The notes: a model not told the origin generated them from the letters alone. DNA of 9,240 nucleotides from Flavobacterium psychrophilum (GCA_945866505.1 CAMBHH010000133.1:1-9240); one strand, 5' to 3'. Counted from the first letter of the stretch, positions 1-6,864 are shown. Numbers and translations are program-made.

Positions 1-261
1 GATACCAATTCTGACCCAAGAGAGGTAGATTATGTAATACCAGCAAATGATGATGCTTCTAAATCAATTGATAAAATTTTATCTATTGTTACAGCTGCGA
101 TTGTTGACGGACTTTCAAACAGAGGAACTGAAGCAGATATTCAACCTGACACAACTAATGAAGAAGAAGTTGCAACAGTAACTGAAGAAGTTGCAGCAGC
201 TGTTGAAGTTGAAACAGTGGAACCAACTGCCGAAGTTGAAGCGCCAGCAGCAGAAGAATAA
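1..261 (+). CDS. rpsB: 30S ribosomal protein S2, C-terminal part
   Basis: This is the last 86 codons of ribosomal protein S2, a component of the 30S ribosomal subunit; the start lies left of the window. The frame opens at base 1 and ends with TAA at 259-261. The stretch DTNSDPREVDYVIPANDDAS followed by KSI and a helix ending in DGLSNR matches the conserved S2 C-terminal region, in which the order D-T-N-x-D-P and the I-P-x-N-D-D segment are diagnostic. After this core comes an acidic tail of about 45 residues rich in Glu, Val and Ala, lacking in short S2 proteins but common in Bacteroidota. The next gene is tsf, the usual partner of rpsB, so both are probably co-transcribed. Confidence 0.95.
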   Translation, partial: DTNSDPREVDYVIPANDDASKSIDKILSIVTAAIVDGLSNRGTEADIQPDTTNEEEVATVTEEVAAAVEVETVEPTAEVEAPAAEE

Positions 262-268
262 ATCAATT

Positions 269-368
269 TTAAATTCCAAATTTTAAATTCCAAATTCCAA
301 AAAAATTAGTAACGTTAAGTTATTAATTTGATAAAATTGGGATTTGAAATTTGAAATTTGGATTTTTT
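269..368. repeat. Long imperfect inverted repeat between rpsB and tsf
   Basis: The left arm (about 269-300) is built from repeats of AAATTCCAAA-like units, and the right arm (about 337-368) from TTTGAAATTTGAAATTTGG-like units. Read against each other they pair over about 30 positions with few mismatches and some G-U pairs, leaving a loop of about 36 bases (301-336). In RNA this would form a long AU-rich hairpin between the two coding regions, ending about 30 bases before the tsf start codon. It lacks the compact GC stem of an intrinsic terminator. It may be a dispersed intergenic repeat of the flavobacterial AAATTCC type or an mRNA processing or attenuation element; the sequence alone does not decide. 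Confidence 0.6.
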
Positions 369-397
369 ACTTTTACAACATAAAAACACATTATATT

Positions 398-1360
398 ATG
401 GCAACAATTACTGCTGCAGACGTAAATAAATTAAGACAAACTACAGGTGCCGGAATGATGGACTGTAAAAAAGCTTTAGTTGAAGCTGATGGAGATTTCG
501 ACAAAGCGATACAAAACCTTAGAGAGAAAGGACAAAAAGTGGCTGATAACCGTTCTGACCGTGAGTCTTCTGAAGGAGCTGCTGTTTCTTTTATCAATGC
601 CGACAAAACTAAAGGAGCCATCATCACTTTAAACTGCGAAACAGATTTCGTAGGTAAAAACGAATCTTTTGTAGCTTTAGCTAAGGAATTAGTTGAAAAA
701 GCAATTAATTTTTCTTCTAAAGAGGATTTTTTAGCTTCCGATTTCAACGGAATTACTGTTGCTGAAAAATTAATTGAGCAAACAGGTGTGATTGGTGAAA
801 AAATCGAAATCGGTGGTTTTGAAATTTTAGAAGGTGCTTTCGTTGGATCGTATGTTCACGTGAACAAAATTGCTGCTTTAACTGCAATTTCTGCATCAAT
901 TGCTAATGGTGAGGTTTTAACTAAAGACATATCTATGCAAGTGGCTTCTATGGGAGCTGATACTTTATCTTACAAAGATTTCGACCCAGCGTTCGTTGAT
1001 TCTGAATTGGCTGCTCGTATCGCTATCATTGAGAAAGAAAATGAAGAAGCAAAACGTTTAGGTAAAACATTGAAAAATGTCCCTAAATATATTTCTTTCT
1101 CTCAATTAACGGAAGAAGTAATCAAACAAGCGGAAGAAGATGCTAAAGCAGAATTAAAAGCAGAAGGTAAACCAGAACAAATTTGGGACAAAATTCTTCC
1201 AGGGAAAGTATCACGTTTTATCTCTGACAACACTACTTTAGACCAAGAAAAAGCGTTGTTAGATCAAAACTTTATTAAAGACGATTCTATAAAAGTAGGT
1301 GATTATGTTAAAGGATTTAAGGTTGAAATTACAGGTTTCAAAAGAGTTTCTTTAGGATAG
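398..1360 (+). CDS. tsf: Translation elongation factor Ts
   Basis: EF-Ts is the cytoplasmic guanine-nucleotide exchange factor that regenerates EF-Tu-GTP. The protein is 320 residues starting at the ATG at 398, giving MATITAADVNKLRQTTGAG. An in-frame ATG at 344 would add 18 residues encoded by the intergenic repeat arm, and is rejected because EF-Ts begins with the UBA-like domain. Visible features are the N-terminal UBA-like domain (about 1-50) with TGAGMMDCKKAL at 16-27, then the core with CETDFV at 80-85, the region that contacts the EF-Tu G domain. It is longer than the roughly 283-residue enterobacterial protein, as is usual in Bacteroidota. It follows rpsB by 136 bp, and its mRNA ends at the hairpin at 1413-1446. 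No Shine-Dalgarno sequence precedes it. Confidence 0.97.
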   Translation: MATITAADVNKLRQTTGAGMMDCKKALVEADGDFDKAIQNLREKGQKVADNRSDRESSEGAAVSFINADKTKGAIITLNCETDFVGKNESFVALAKELVEKAINFSSKEDFLASDFNGITVAEKLIEQTGVIGEKIEIGGFEILEGAFVGSYVHVNKIAALTAISASIANGEVLTKDISMQVASMGADTLSYKDFDPAFVDSELAARIAIIEKENEEAKRLGKTLKNVPKYISFSQLTEEVIKQAEEDAKAELKAEGKPEQIWDKILPGKVSRFISDNTTLDQEKALLDQNFIKDDSIKVGDYVKGFKVEITGFKRVSLG

Positions 1361-1412
1361 TCTGATTTTAGAATTAAGATTAACGATTTCAGATTTTTGA
1401 TTTCGTACCATA

Positions 1413-1446
1413 AAAAATCCCGTCTTGCCAACAAGATGGGATTTTT
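1413..1446. terminator. Bidirectional intrinsic terminator between tsf and the LacI-type gene
   Basis: A 15-bp stem (1413-1427 with 1432-1446) contains one G-U pair, has the loop CCAA, and has a core of TCCCGTCTTG pairing with CAAGATGGGA. A-runs on the left and T-runs on the right flank the core, so it gives a U-tract in either direction. It lies 52 bp after the tsf stop and 32 bp from the stop of the convergent regulator gene, so it can end both transcripts. Confidence 0.92.
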
Positions 1447-1478
1447 GCTTAAAATTATCTTGAATATTAATAAGCGAT

Positions 1479-2507
1479 TCAATTCGTTTTTATACTCGAA
1501 TCTCTTTCTATAATACTCGTCTCCAATTCGATTGTTCTAGGATGGAACACTTTTTCTTCCTTGTGACAAATCATCTCTTCGAGTAATAAAGAAAAAGCGG
1601 CAACTCCCATTTCATAACTCGGTTGATCAACGGTGCTTAATTTTGGTGTAATTACTTGGGACATAAACCAATTGCTAAAACCAATTACCGCAATTTGATT
1701 GGGCACTTTAATCCCTTTCTCATTAAAATAAGCCAAAACACCAACTGCAACCAAATCCGTTATCACAAAAATCCCATCAACATCGGGATGCTCTTCAATA
1801 ATTTGTTTGGCAAATTCAAGACCTTCATCAAAAGTTACATTTTTGCAAGTGTAAACTAATTTAGAATCATACGGAATTCCATTTTTTTCCAAAGCTTTTT
1901 TATATCCAATAAAACGATCAATCGCATTTTGTGGATTTTCAGGACCTCGAATGTGGGCAATTTTTTTGCAGCCATTGTCAATTAAATGCTGAACAGCTTC
2001 CATAGCTGCCTTTTGGTCATTGATAATCACCTTAGAACTTGGAATTAATTTAGAAATTTTATCAAACTGGACGAAAGGAATTTCTTTTCGAAGAATTTCC
2101 TTGATGTGAAAATCATTATTAGATTCGTTAGAAAGTGACATTATGATACCATCTACTCTTTTATTAATTAAAAGCGCTACTTGTTTTTTTTCGAGTTCCA
2201 AAGATTCATTCGATTGCAAAATAATAACGAGATAGCCCTTTTTCTCGGCTTCGGCGATAATACCATTAATTACATTGGAAAAAAAATGATGCACCACTTC
2301 AGGAATAATCAACCCAATGGTTTTAGACTCTTTAGTTCGTAGATTTACCGCAAAACTATTGGGTGTATAGTTCAGTTCTTCCGACAAAGTAACAACTGCT
2401 TTTCGAGTTTTTTCACTTACATCCGAATAATTTTTTAATGCTTTTGAAACCGTAGTTATGGATATTCCTAATGTTTCTGCAATCTCTTTTAGAGTCGTCT
2501 CTTTCAT
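1479..2507 (-). CDS. LacI-family transcriptional regulator of the adjoining sugar locus
   Basis: This is a sugar-responsive DNA-binding protein of 342 residues, a normal LacI/GalR length. The N-terminal helix-turn-helix spans about 4-24 (TLKEIAETLGISITTVSKAL). The hinge follows as YTPNSFAVNLRT at 47-58, with L56 in the position of the leucine that intercalates at the operator centre. From about residue 62 (KTIGLIIP) comes the periplasmic-binding-protein-like effector domain, with the typical HLIDNGCKKIAHIRGP and PDVDGIFVITD segments. The gene is divergent from the sugar genes and shares with them a 156-bp region holding two palindromes with central CG, the LacI-family operator form. It probably controls that operon and, as its start codon lies 35 bp from the nearer palindrome, perhaps itself. 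A weak -7-like box (CATATTTG, minus strand, 2519-2512) lies just upstream. The effector is not readable from the sequence; sucrose or a breakdown product is inferred from context. Confidence 0.93.
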   Translation of the reverse strand: MKETTLKEIAETLGISITTVSKALKNYSDVSEKTRKAVVTLSEELNYTPNSFAVNLRTKESKTIGLIIPEVVHHFFSNVINGIIAEAEKKGYLVIILQSNESLELEKKQVALLINKRVDGIIMSLSNESNNDFHIKEILRKEIPFVQFDKISKLIPSSKVIINDQKAAMEAVQHLIDNGCKKIAHIRGPENPQNAIDRFIGYKKALEKNGIPYDSKLVYTCKNVTFDEGLEFAKQIIEEHPDVDGIFVITDLVAVGVLAYFNEKGIKVPNQIAVIGFSNWFMSQVITPKLSTVDQPSYEMGVAAFSLLLEEMICHKEEKVFHPRTIELETSIIERDSSIKTN

Positions 2508-2541
2508 TTAACAAATATGAGAAAAAAATATGAATTATAAA

Positions 2542-2557
2542 TCGAAAACGTTTTCGT
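2542..2557. promoter_or_regulatory. Predicted LacI-family operator 1
   Basis: The 14-bp perfect palindrome CGAAAACGTTTTCG at 2543-2556 is centred between 2549 and 2550. The central CG and A/T-rich arms fit the LacI/GalR operator plan. It is repeated almost exactly 21 bp to the right. It lies 35 bp from the start codon of the regulator gene and is therefore well placed for autoregulation. Confidence 0.85.
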
Positions 2558-2562
2558 TCTTT

Positions 2563-2578
2563 TCGAAAACGTTTTCGA
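2563..2578. promoter_or_regulatory. Predicted LacI-family operator 2
   Basis: The 16-bp perfect palindrome TCGAAAACGTTTTCGA is centred between 2570 and 2571, exactly 21 bp from the centre of operator 1. That is two helical turns, so two dimers would sit on the same DNA face. Its centre is about 42 bp upstream of the predicted -7 box of the receptor promoter, so it does not cover the predicted core promoter. Confidence 0.87.
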
Positions 2579-2588
2579 CAAAAATATG

Positions 2589-2619
2589 TTTAAATTTACC
2601 ACTTATATAAGTAATTTTG
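2589..2619 (+). promoter_or_regulatory. Predicted Bacteroidota-type promoter of the TonB receptor gene
   Basis: TAATTTTG at 2612-2619 matches the Bacteroidota -7 consensus TAnnTTTG fully. The -33 element is weak: TTTA at 2589-2592 is the nearest match to TTTG, with a 19-bp spacer. This would place the transcription start near 2623-2626 and give a leader of about 40 bases before the ATG at 2664. A poor -33 element behind two regulator sites fits a promoter that needs help, but that reading is inference. Confidence 0.6.
2601..2612. other. 12-bp palindrome inside the promoter spacer
   Basis: ACTTATATAAGT is a perfect palindrome lying between the weak -33 and the -7 box, touching the first base of the latter. 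A protein bound here would block the promoter. It may equally be chance in AT-rich DNA. Confidence 0.25.
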
Positions 2620-2663
2620 ATAAAAAATAACCAAAATATTTATTAATCAAACAATTTTAAACC

Positions 2664-5087
2664 ATGAAAAAAATGAATTTATTATTGAAAAGGCTTGGAC
2701 TGATTATAGCAATATTATTAGTCAATTTGACCTTTTCACAAAATGGAACAACACCCGTTAAAGACTCCGTAAAAACGACTCAACTAGAAGATGTTGTTGT
2801 AACTGGAGTTGTAAACCCAAGAGCTAAAATCAAGTCTAGCGTTTCTATCACAACTATGGATGCAAAAGTAATCGATCAATCAGCACCAAGATCAACTGCT
2901 GAAATTTTCAGATCTATTCCTGGAATTCGTTCGGAATCATCTGGTGGAGAAGGAAATTCTAATATTTCTGTTCGTGGTGTGCCAATTTCTTCAGGTGGAT
3001 CTAAATACCTACAAATTCAAGAGGACGGTCTTCCAGTACTTTTATTTGGTGATATTGCCTTTGCAACAGCCGATATTTTTACAAGATTCGACGGAAGTGT
3101 AGCTAAAATTGAAGCCATTCGTGGTGGATCTGCTTCTACTTTATCTTCTAACTCTCCTGGTGGAATCATCAACTTTATCAGTAAAACTGGAAAAACAGAA
3201 GGTGGAATGTTGAGAACCAGTTTCGGATTGGATTACAACAATTTTAGAACTGATGTTGATTACGGAACAAAAATTGGTGATGGACTTTATTTTCACGCAG
3301 GTGGTTTTTACAGAGCTGGTGAAGGTGTGAGAAAAACGGGTTCTACATCTAACAATGGTGGACAAGTAAAATTCAATCTTACAAAAGAATTTCAAAACGG
3401 GAAAGTAACCGTATATGCTAAATTCTTGAACGACAGAGCTGCAGCTTATATGCCAATGCCAGTAAAAGTTACAGGCACAAATGCCAATCCAAGTTGGGGA
3501 AGTGTTAGCGGTTTTGATGCTACAACAGGAGCTTTACAATCTATTTATTTAAACCACAATGTAGGTCTTGGTCCTGATGGTGAATTAAGAAGAGAAAAAG
3601 TTGCCGATGGAATGAATCCAGTTTCAAAATCGATTGGTGTGAGTGCTTCATTTGATTTGGAAGATGGTTGGAAAATTACTGAAAACGGTCGTTATTCTTC
3701 TAACAGCGGCGGTTTTATCGCTCCTTTTCCCGCAGAAGTTGGTTCTGCCTCAGCAATTGCAGCTTCTTTTGGAGCAGGTTCTACTTTATCTTATGCTAAT
3801 TCAGGAACTGCCTTTAATAATCCAAATGGATTAGTTTCTAGAATTCACATGTTCGATACTCAATTGAATGATTTGAGCAACTTTATGAATGATTTAAGAA
3901 TCACGAAAAAATTTGACAAAGTGGGTATTACTGCTGGTTACTTCAAATCGATTCAAAATATCTCAATGTCATGGTTGTGGAACTCTTACTTACAGGAAGT
4001 TTCAGATGACAATCCACGTTTAATAAATGTAAAAAATGCTGCTGGACAATTATTGTCTGAAAACGGTCTATATGCTTATGGCGTTCCAGCTTGGGGTAAC
4101 TGTTGTACCAGAAATTACGATACTCAATACAATGTCTCTGCACCTTATGTAAATGTATCGATAGATGCAACTGAAAACCTTTCGTTTGAAGGAGGTTTGC
4201 GTTATGACCTTGGAAAAGTTACAGGTTCTTTCGCAGGTAGCGCACAAACAACTTATGACATCAACAATAACGGTGTGATATCTGTTCCTGAAACTAGTGT
4301 TTCTGCTGTAAATACAGCCAATGAGACTGCGGTTAACTATGATTATGATTATGTATCTTATACTTTGGGAGCTAACTATTTATTAACTGCAAAACAATCT
4401 CTTTTTGCTAGATACAGTAAAGGTGCTGCTGCAAAAGCAGACCGTATTTTGTTTTCAGGATTGGATTATTTAGATGGAGATAAAATTAACGCATTGGACT
4501 TTTTGACACAGGCCGAATTAGGATACAAACTTAAATTCCCAAAAGGGTATGCTTATGCAACAGCTTTTCACTCCAAAACTGACGAGCAAGGTGGTTATGA
4601 AGCAACATCCAACAGCATCATCAAAAACAATTATAAATCGTATGGTTTAGAAATTGAATCGTCTTATAACCTGATGGATAATTTAAATCTACGTGGAGCA
4701 TTGACTTATACAAAAGCTGAAATCACCTCTGGAGGCAACGAAGGCAACGAGCCAAGAAGACAACCAAAATTGATGTACAATTTGATGCCAACCTATAATT
4801 TTTCAGGAAATAAAAACACTGCTGGGTTGAGTTTTATTGGTCAAAGCAAAGCGTATGCACAAGATTCAAATCAATTAGTAATGAACGGATTTGTAATTGT
4901 AAACGCCTTTGTTGAAGTTGGAATTACTAAAGGATTATCTGTAAATCTTTCTGCAAACAATTTGTTTGACACTTTAGCAATCACCGAATCAGAAGAAGGA
5001 AATATAACTGATAATGCAGTTAACTACGTTAGAGCAAGGCCTATGCCAGGAAGATCTATTTCTACTGCATTGACTTATAAATTCTAA
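2664..5087 (+). CDS. TonB-dependent outer-membrane receptor, probably for sucrose or a related sugar
   Basis: This 807-residue outer-membrane protein should import its ligand into the periplasm using TonB/ExbBD energy. It has a signal peptide (1-25, hydrophobic LGLIIAILLVNLTFS before Q26), a TonB-box-like LEDVVVTG at 41-48, a plug domain with SIPGIRS, NISVRGVP and SPGGIINFISKTG, then a 22-strand-type barrel ending in the aromatic YKF. It has no carboxypeptidase-like N-terminal extension and no SusD partner follows, so it is the short proteobacterial-style type and not SusC. Its only cysteines are the adjacent pair C480-C481 in WGNCCTRNYD. Residues 532-543 (DINNNGVISVPE) fit the EF-hand calcium loop D-x-N-x-N-G-x-I-x-x-x-E. 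It is the first gene after the operators and ends before a hairpin. The sugar ligand is inferred from the neighbours (symporter, kinase and phosphorylase-like enzyme); the receptor class is secure. Confidence 0.9.
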   Translation: MKKMNLLLKRLGLIIAILLVNLTFSQNGTTPVKDSVKTTQLEDVVVTGVVNPRAKIKSSVSITTMDAKVIDQSAPRSTAEIFRSIPGIRSESSGGEGNSNISVRGVPISSGGSKYLQIQEDGLPVLLFGDIAFATADIFTRFDGSVAKIEAIRGGSASTLSSNSPGGIINFISKTGKTEGGMLRTSFGLDYNNFRTDVDYGTKIGDGLYFHAGGFYRAGEGVRKTGSTSNNGGQVKFNLTKEFQNGKVTVYAKFLNDRAAAYMPMPVKVTGTNANPSWGSVSGFDATTGALQSIYLNHNVGLGPDGELRREKVADGMNPVSKSIGVSASFDLEDGWKITENGRYSSNSGGFIAPFPAEVGSASAIAASFGAGSTLSYANSGTAFNNPNGLVSRIHMFDTQLNDLSNFMNDLRITKKFDKVGITAGYFKSIQNISMSWLWNSYLQEVSDDNPRLINVKNAAGQLLSENGLYAYGVPAWGNCCTRNYDTQYNVSAPYVNVSIDATENLSFEGGLRYDLGKVTGSFAGSAQTTYDINNNGVISVPETSVSAVNTANETAVNYDYDYVSYTLGANYLLTAKQSLFARYSKGAAAKADRILFSGLDYLDGDKINALDFLTQAELGYKLKFPKGYAYATAFHSKTDEQGGYEATSNSIIKNNYKSYGLEIESSYNLMDNLNLRGALTYTKAEITSGGNEGNEPRRQPKLMYNLMPTYNFSGNKNTAGLSFIGQSKAYAQDSNQLVMNGFVIVNAFVEVGITKGLSVNLSANNLFDTLAITESEEGNITDNAVNYVRARPMPGRSISTALTYKF

Positions 5088-5118
5088 TAAAAAAATTACG
5101 TTTTGGTTTAGTTAGTTG

Positions 5119-5157
5119 ACAATTCCTGTATTTTTATAGTACGGGAATTGTTTTTAT
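5119..5157 (+). terminator. Hairpin terminator or attenuator after the receptor gene
   Basis: ACAATTCCTGTA (5119-5130) pairs with TACGGGAATTGT (5140-5151) in a 12-bp stem with one G-U pair and a 9-base loop. A T-rich tract (TTTTTATT) follows directly. It starts 31 bp after the receptor stop. The four following genes all seem to belong to the same pathway, so partial read-through that lowers their expression relative to the receptor is likely, or they have their own promoter. Confidence 0.8.
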
Positions 5158-5178
5158 TAAAAATCCATTATTCTTTTG
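5148..5178 (+). promoter_or_regulatory. Weak candidate promoter for the downstream four genes
   Basis: TTG at 5148-5150 is followed after 20 bp by TTCTTTTG at 5171-5178, a 7-of-8 match to TAnnTTTG that lacks the A at position 2. The spacing fits Bacteroidota promoters, but AT-rich DNA gives such matches often. If real, the leader before the ATG at 5197 would be only about 15 bases. Confidence 0.3.
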
Positions 5179-5196
5179 TAATATTAAATGTGTAAA

Positions 5197-5556
5197 ATGA
5201 AAAAAATCACTTATTTGCTTTTATTCTTTTTTTCTTTTTTTCAATTCAACTTGAATGCACAAGCTATTACAAAACCTGAAAAATTAGTTGAAAAAACAAA
5301 AAAAGTAATCATTATTTATGGTAGTCCAGATTGCCATTATTGTACAGATGCCAAAAATATTTTAATCGAGAACAAAATCGATTTTATTTTTTACAATATA
5401 GACACTGATAAAGTTGCTCTTAATGAAATGCTTACTAAATTAAGAAAAGCCAACATAAGTACAAATAATCTCGGCATTCCGGTTATTGATAAATATGGCG
5501 AACTATTTTCAAACAACACTACATTTGATGATTTTATAAAAAAATTAATTCCTTAA
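5197..5556 (+). CDS. Exported glutaredoxin-like thiol-disulfide protein
   Basis: This small protein has 119 residues from the ATG at 5197 (MKKITYLLLFFFSFF). An in-frame ATG at 5188 would add only MCK before this signal peptide and is less likely. The hydrophobic core and a plausible A-Q cleavage site near residues 21-22 predict export to the periplasm. The mature part has a glutaredoxin-type thioredoxin fold: strand VIIIYGS, then the active site CHYC (C46, C49), a helix, strand FIFYNID, and the cis-proline motif GIPVI with P95. Such proteins reduce or shuffle disulfides or glutathione-like mixed disulfides. Only 3 bp separate it from the symporter gene, so it is translated from the same mRNA. 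Its role in a sugar operon is not known to me; acting on the CC pair of the neighbouring receptor is a speculation. The fold assignment is firm, the substrate unknown. Confidence 0.82.
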   Translation: MKKITYLLLFFFSFFQFNLNAQAITKPEKLVEKTKKVIIIYGSPDCHYCTDAKNILIENKIDFIFYNIDTDKVALNEMLTKLRKANISTNNLGIPVIDKYGELFSNNTTFDDFIKKLIP

Positions 5557-5559
5557 GCT

Positions 5560-6864
5560 ATGTTCAAAAAGACAAAACTAAATTTCTGGCAGATTATCAA
5601 TATGAATGTCGGTTTTTTCGGAATTCAATACAGTTTTGGTTTACAACAAAGCGCTGTTAATCCTATATATGATTTTTTACACGCAAGTCCAGATCAAATC
5701 CCGATACTAAATCTTGCTGGGCCATTAACGGGATTGTTGATTCAACCCATTATTGGTGCGATGAGTGATAAAACTTGGCATCCAAGATGGGGAAGGCGCA
5801 AGCCATACTTTTTTATTGGAGCCATAATTTGTAGTATCGCATTATTTCTATTCCCATTTAGCAGTTCCTTATGGATGGCGGCTGGGTTGCTTTGGATTTT
5901 AGACGTAGGAAACAATACCGCTATGGAACCCTATCGGGCTTTTATTGCCGATACTCTTGATGAAGATCAACAACCAATAGGTTTTCAGGCGCAAAGTTTT
6001 TTTACTGGTTTCGGACAGTTTCTGGCTTATATTTCTCTTTTTCTATTTCCAATTGTATTTGTTGGTTACACTGGATCGTTACCCACTTGGATTTATGCCT
6101 CCTTCTTTTTAGGAGCAATCCTTTCAGTGACTTCCATTTGGTGGAGTATGAGCAAAACAAAAGAAATCCCGCCAACAGCAGAAGAAATAGCGATTTTAAA
6201 AGCGGAACCCTTAAATGTTTTTTCGCCTTTCATTGATATTTATAAAGCCGTTTTAGAAATGCCAACAGTGATGTGGCAACTGTTTCTGGTGTATTTGTTT
6301 CAGTGGTATGCGATGATGTGCTATTGGCAAAATAATTCGAAAAGTATTGCCTTGTCTGTGTGGGATGTCACTCCAAAGAATGTGACGGGTTATGAAAAAG
6401 CGGTAGAATGGAATGGATTAATTGGTGCTTTTGGATTTATAGTGACATTTTCTATTGCTTTTTATTTGGCCAAATTAGCCAAAAAACACGGTGCGAAAAT
6501 GATTCATTTTGCGTGTCTGTTATTTGGAGCTATTTCATTTTTGTGGTTTCCAACAGTACAAAATCAATATGTGTTTTTTGCAGTAATTATTGGCTACGGA
6601 ATTGCTTGGGCAAGTATGATGGGTATTCCTTATTTGATGGTCGTTGCGGTTGTTCCAAAAGAGCGTTATGGAGTTTATATGGGAATTATAAATATGATGA
6701 TTGTTATTCCAATGATTATCCAAAACCTGTCTTTTGGTTACATTTTAAAGAACTTCTTAGATAACGACCCTCGTCAGGCAATTAGTTTTGCAGGTATATT
6801 ATTAGTACTTGCTGCTGTCTGTACCTTATTTATCAAAATAAAAAACACTAAAGTAAGTGAATAA
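5560..6864 (+). CDS. GPH/SUT-like major facilitator sugar symporter, probably sucrose
   Basis: This is an inner-membrane transporter of 434 residues with about 12 predicted transmembrane helices. There are six before residue 200, a cytoplasmic loop at about 198-235, and six after. Between helices 2 and 3 lies SDKTWHPRWGRRKPYF, with RWGRRKP at 76-82. This is the counterpart of the GRRRP signature of plant SUT sucrose carriers and the bacterial SuxC- and disaccharide-type members of the glycoside-pentoside-hexuronide group. Other family marks are GPLTGLLIQPIIGAMSD, helix 4 with NNTAMEPYRAFIAD, and SIALSVWDVT. Proteins of this type take up intact disaccharide with a proton. That fits an operon whose cytoplasmic enzyme cleaves the sugar after entry. 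The gene starts 3 bp after the glutaredoxin-like gene. Sucrose is the favoured substrate, with maltose-type sugars the main alternative. Confidence 0.87.
   Translation: MFKKTKLNFWQIINMNVGFFGIQYSFGLQQSAVNPIYDFLHASPDQIPILNLAGPLTGLLIQPIIGAMSDKTWHPRWGRRKPYFFIGAIICSIALFLFPFSSSLWMAAGLLWILDVGNNTAMEPYRAFIADTLDEDQQPIGFQAQSFFTGFGQFLAYISLFLFPIVFVGYTGSLPTWIYASFFLGAILSVTSIWWSMSKTKEIPPTAEEIAILKAEPLNVFSPFIDIYKAVLEMPTVMWQLFLVYLFQWYAMMCYWQNNSKSIALSVWDVTPKNVTGYEKAVEWNGLIGAFGFIVTFSIAFYLAKLAKKHGAKMIHFACLLFGAISFLWFPTVQNQYVFFAVIIGYGIAWASMMGIPYLMVVAVVPKERYGVYMGIINMMIVIPMIIQNLSFGYILKNFLDNDPRQAISFAGILLVLAAVCTLFIKIKNTKVSE

Noticed and set aside
344..397. Upstream in-frame ATG that would extend EF-Ts by 18 residues
   Set aside because: The added residues are encoded by the intergenic inverted-repeat arm and precede the conserved EF-Ts N-terminus MATITAADV; the start at 398 fits the family.
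391..747. Open frame on the minus strand inside tsf
   Set aside because: It is antisense to strongly conserved EF-Ts sequence and encodes nothing recognisable.
2664..5087. SusC-type receptor
   Set aside because: There is no carboxypeptidase-regulatory-like domain between the signal peptide and TonB box, the protein is shorter than SusC proteins, and no SusD gene follows.
5188..5196. ATG three codons upstream of the glutaredoxin-like gene
   Set aside because: It would place MCK before an otherwise standard MKKI signal peptide. The second ATG is the better start, though the first cannot be excluded.
6408..6764. Overlapping open frame in another phase within the symporter gene
   Set aside because: Its translation is rich in Cys, Trp and Tyr without domain features, as expected for an out-of-frame reading of a membrane-protein gene.
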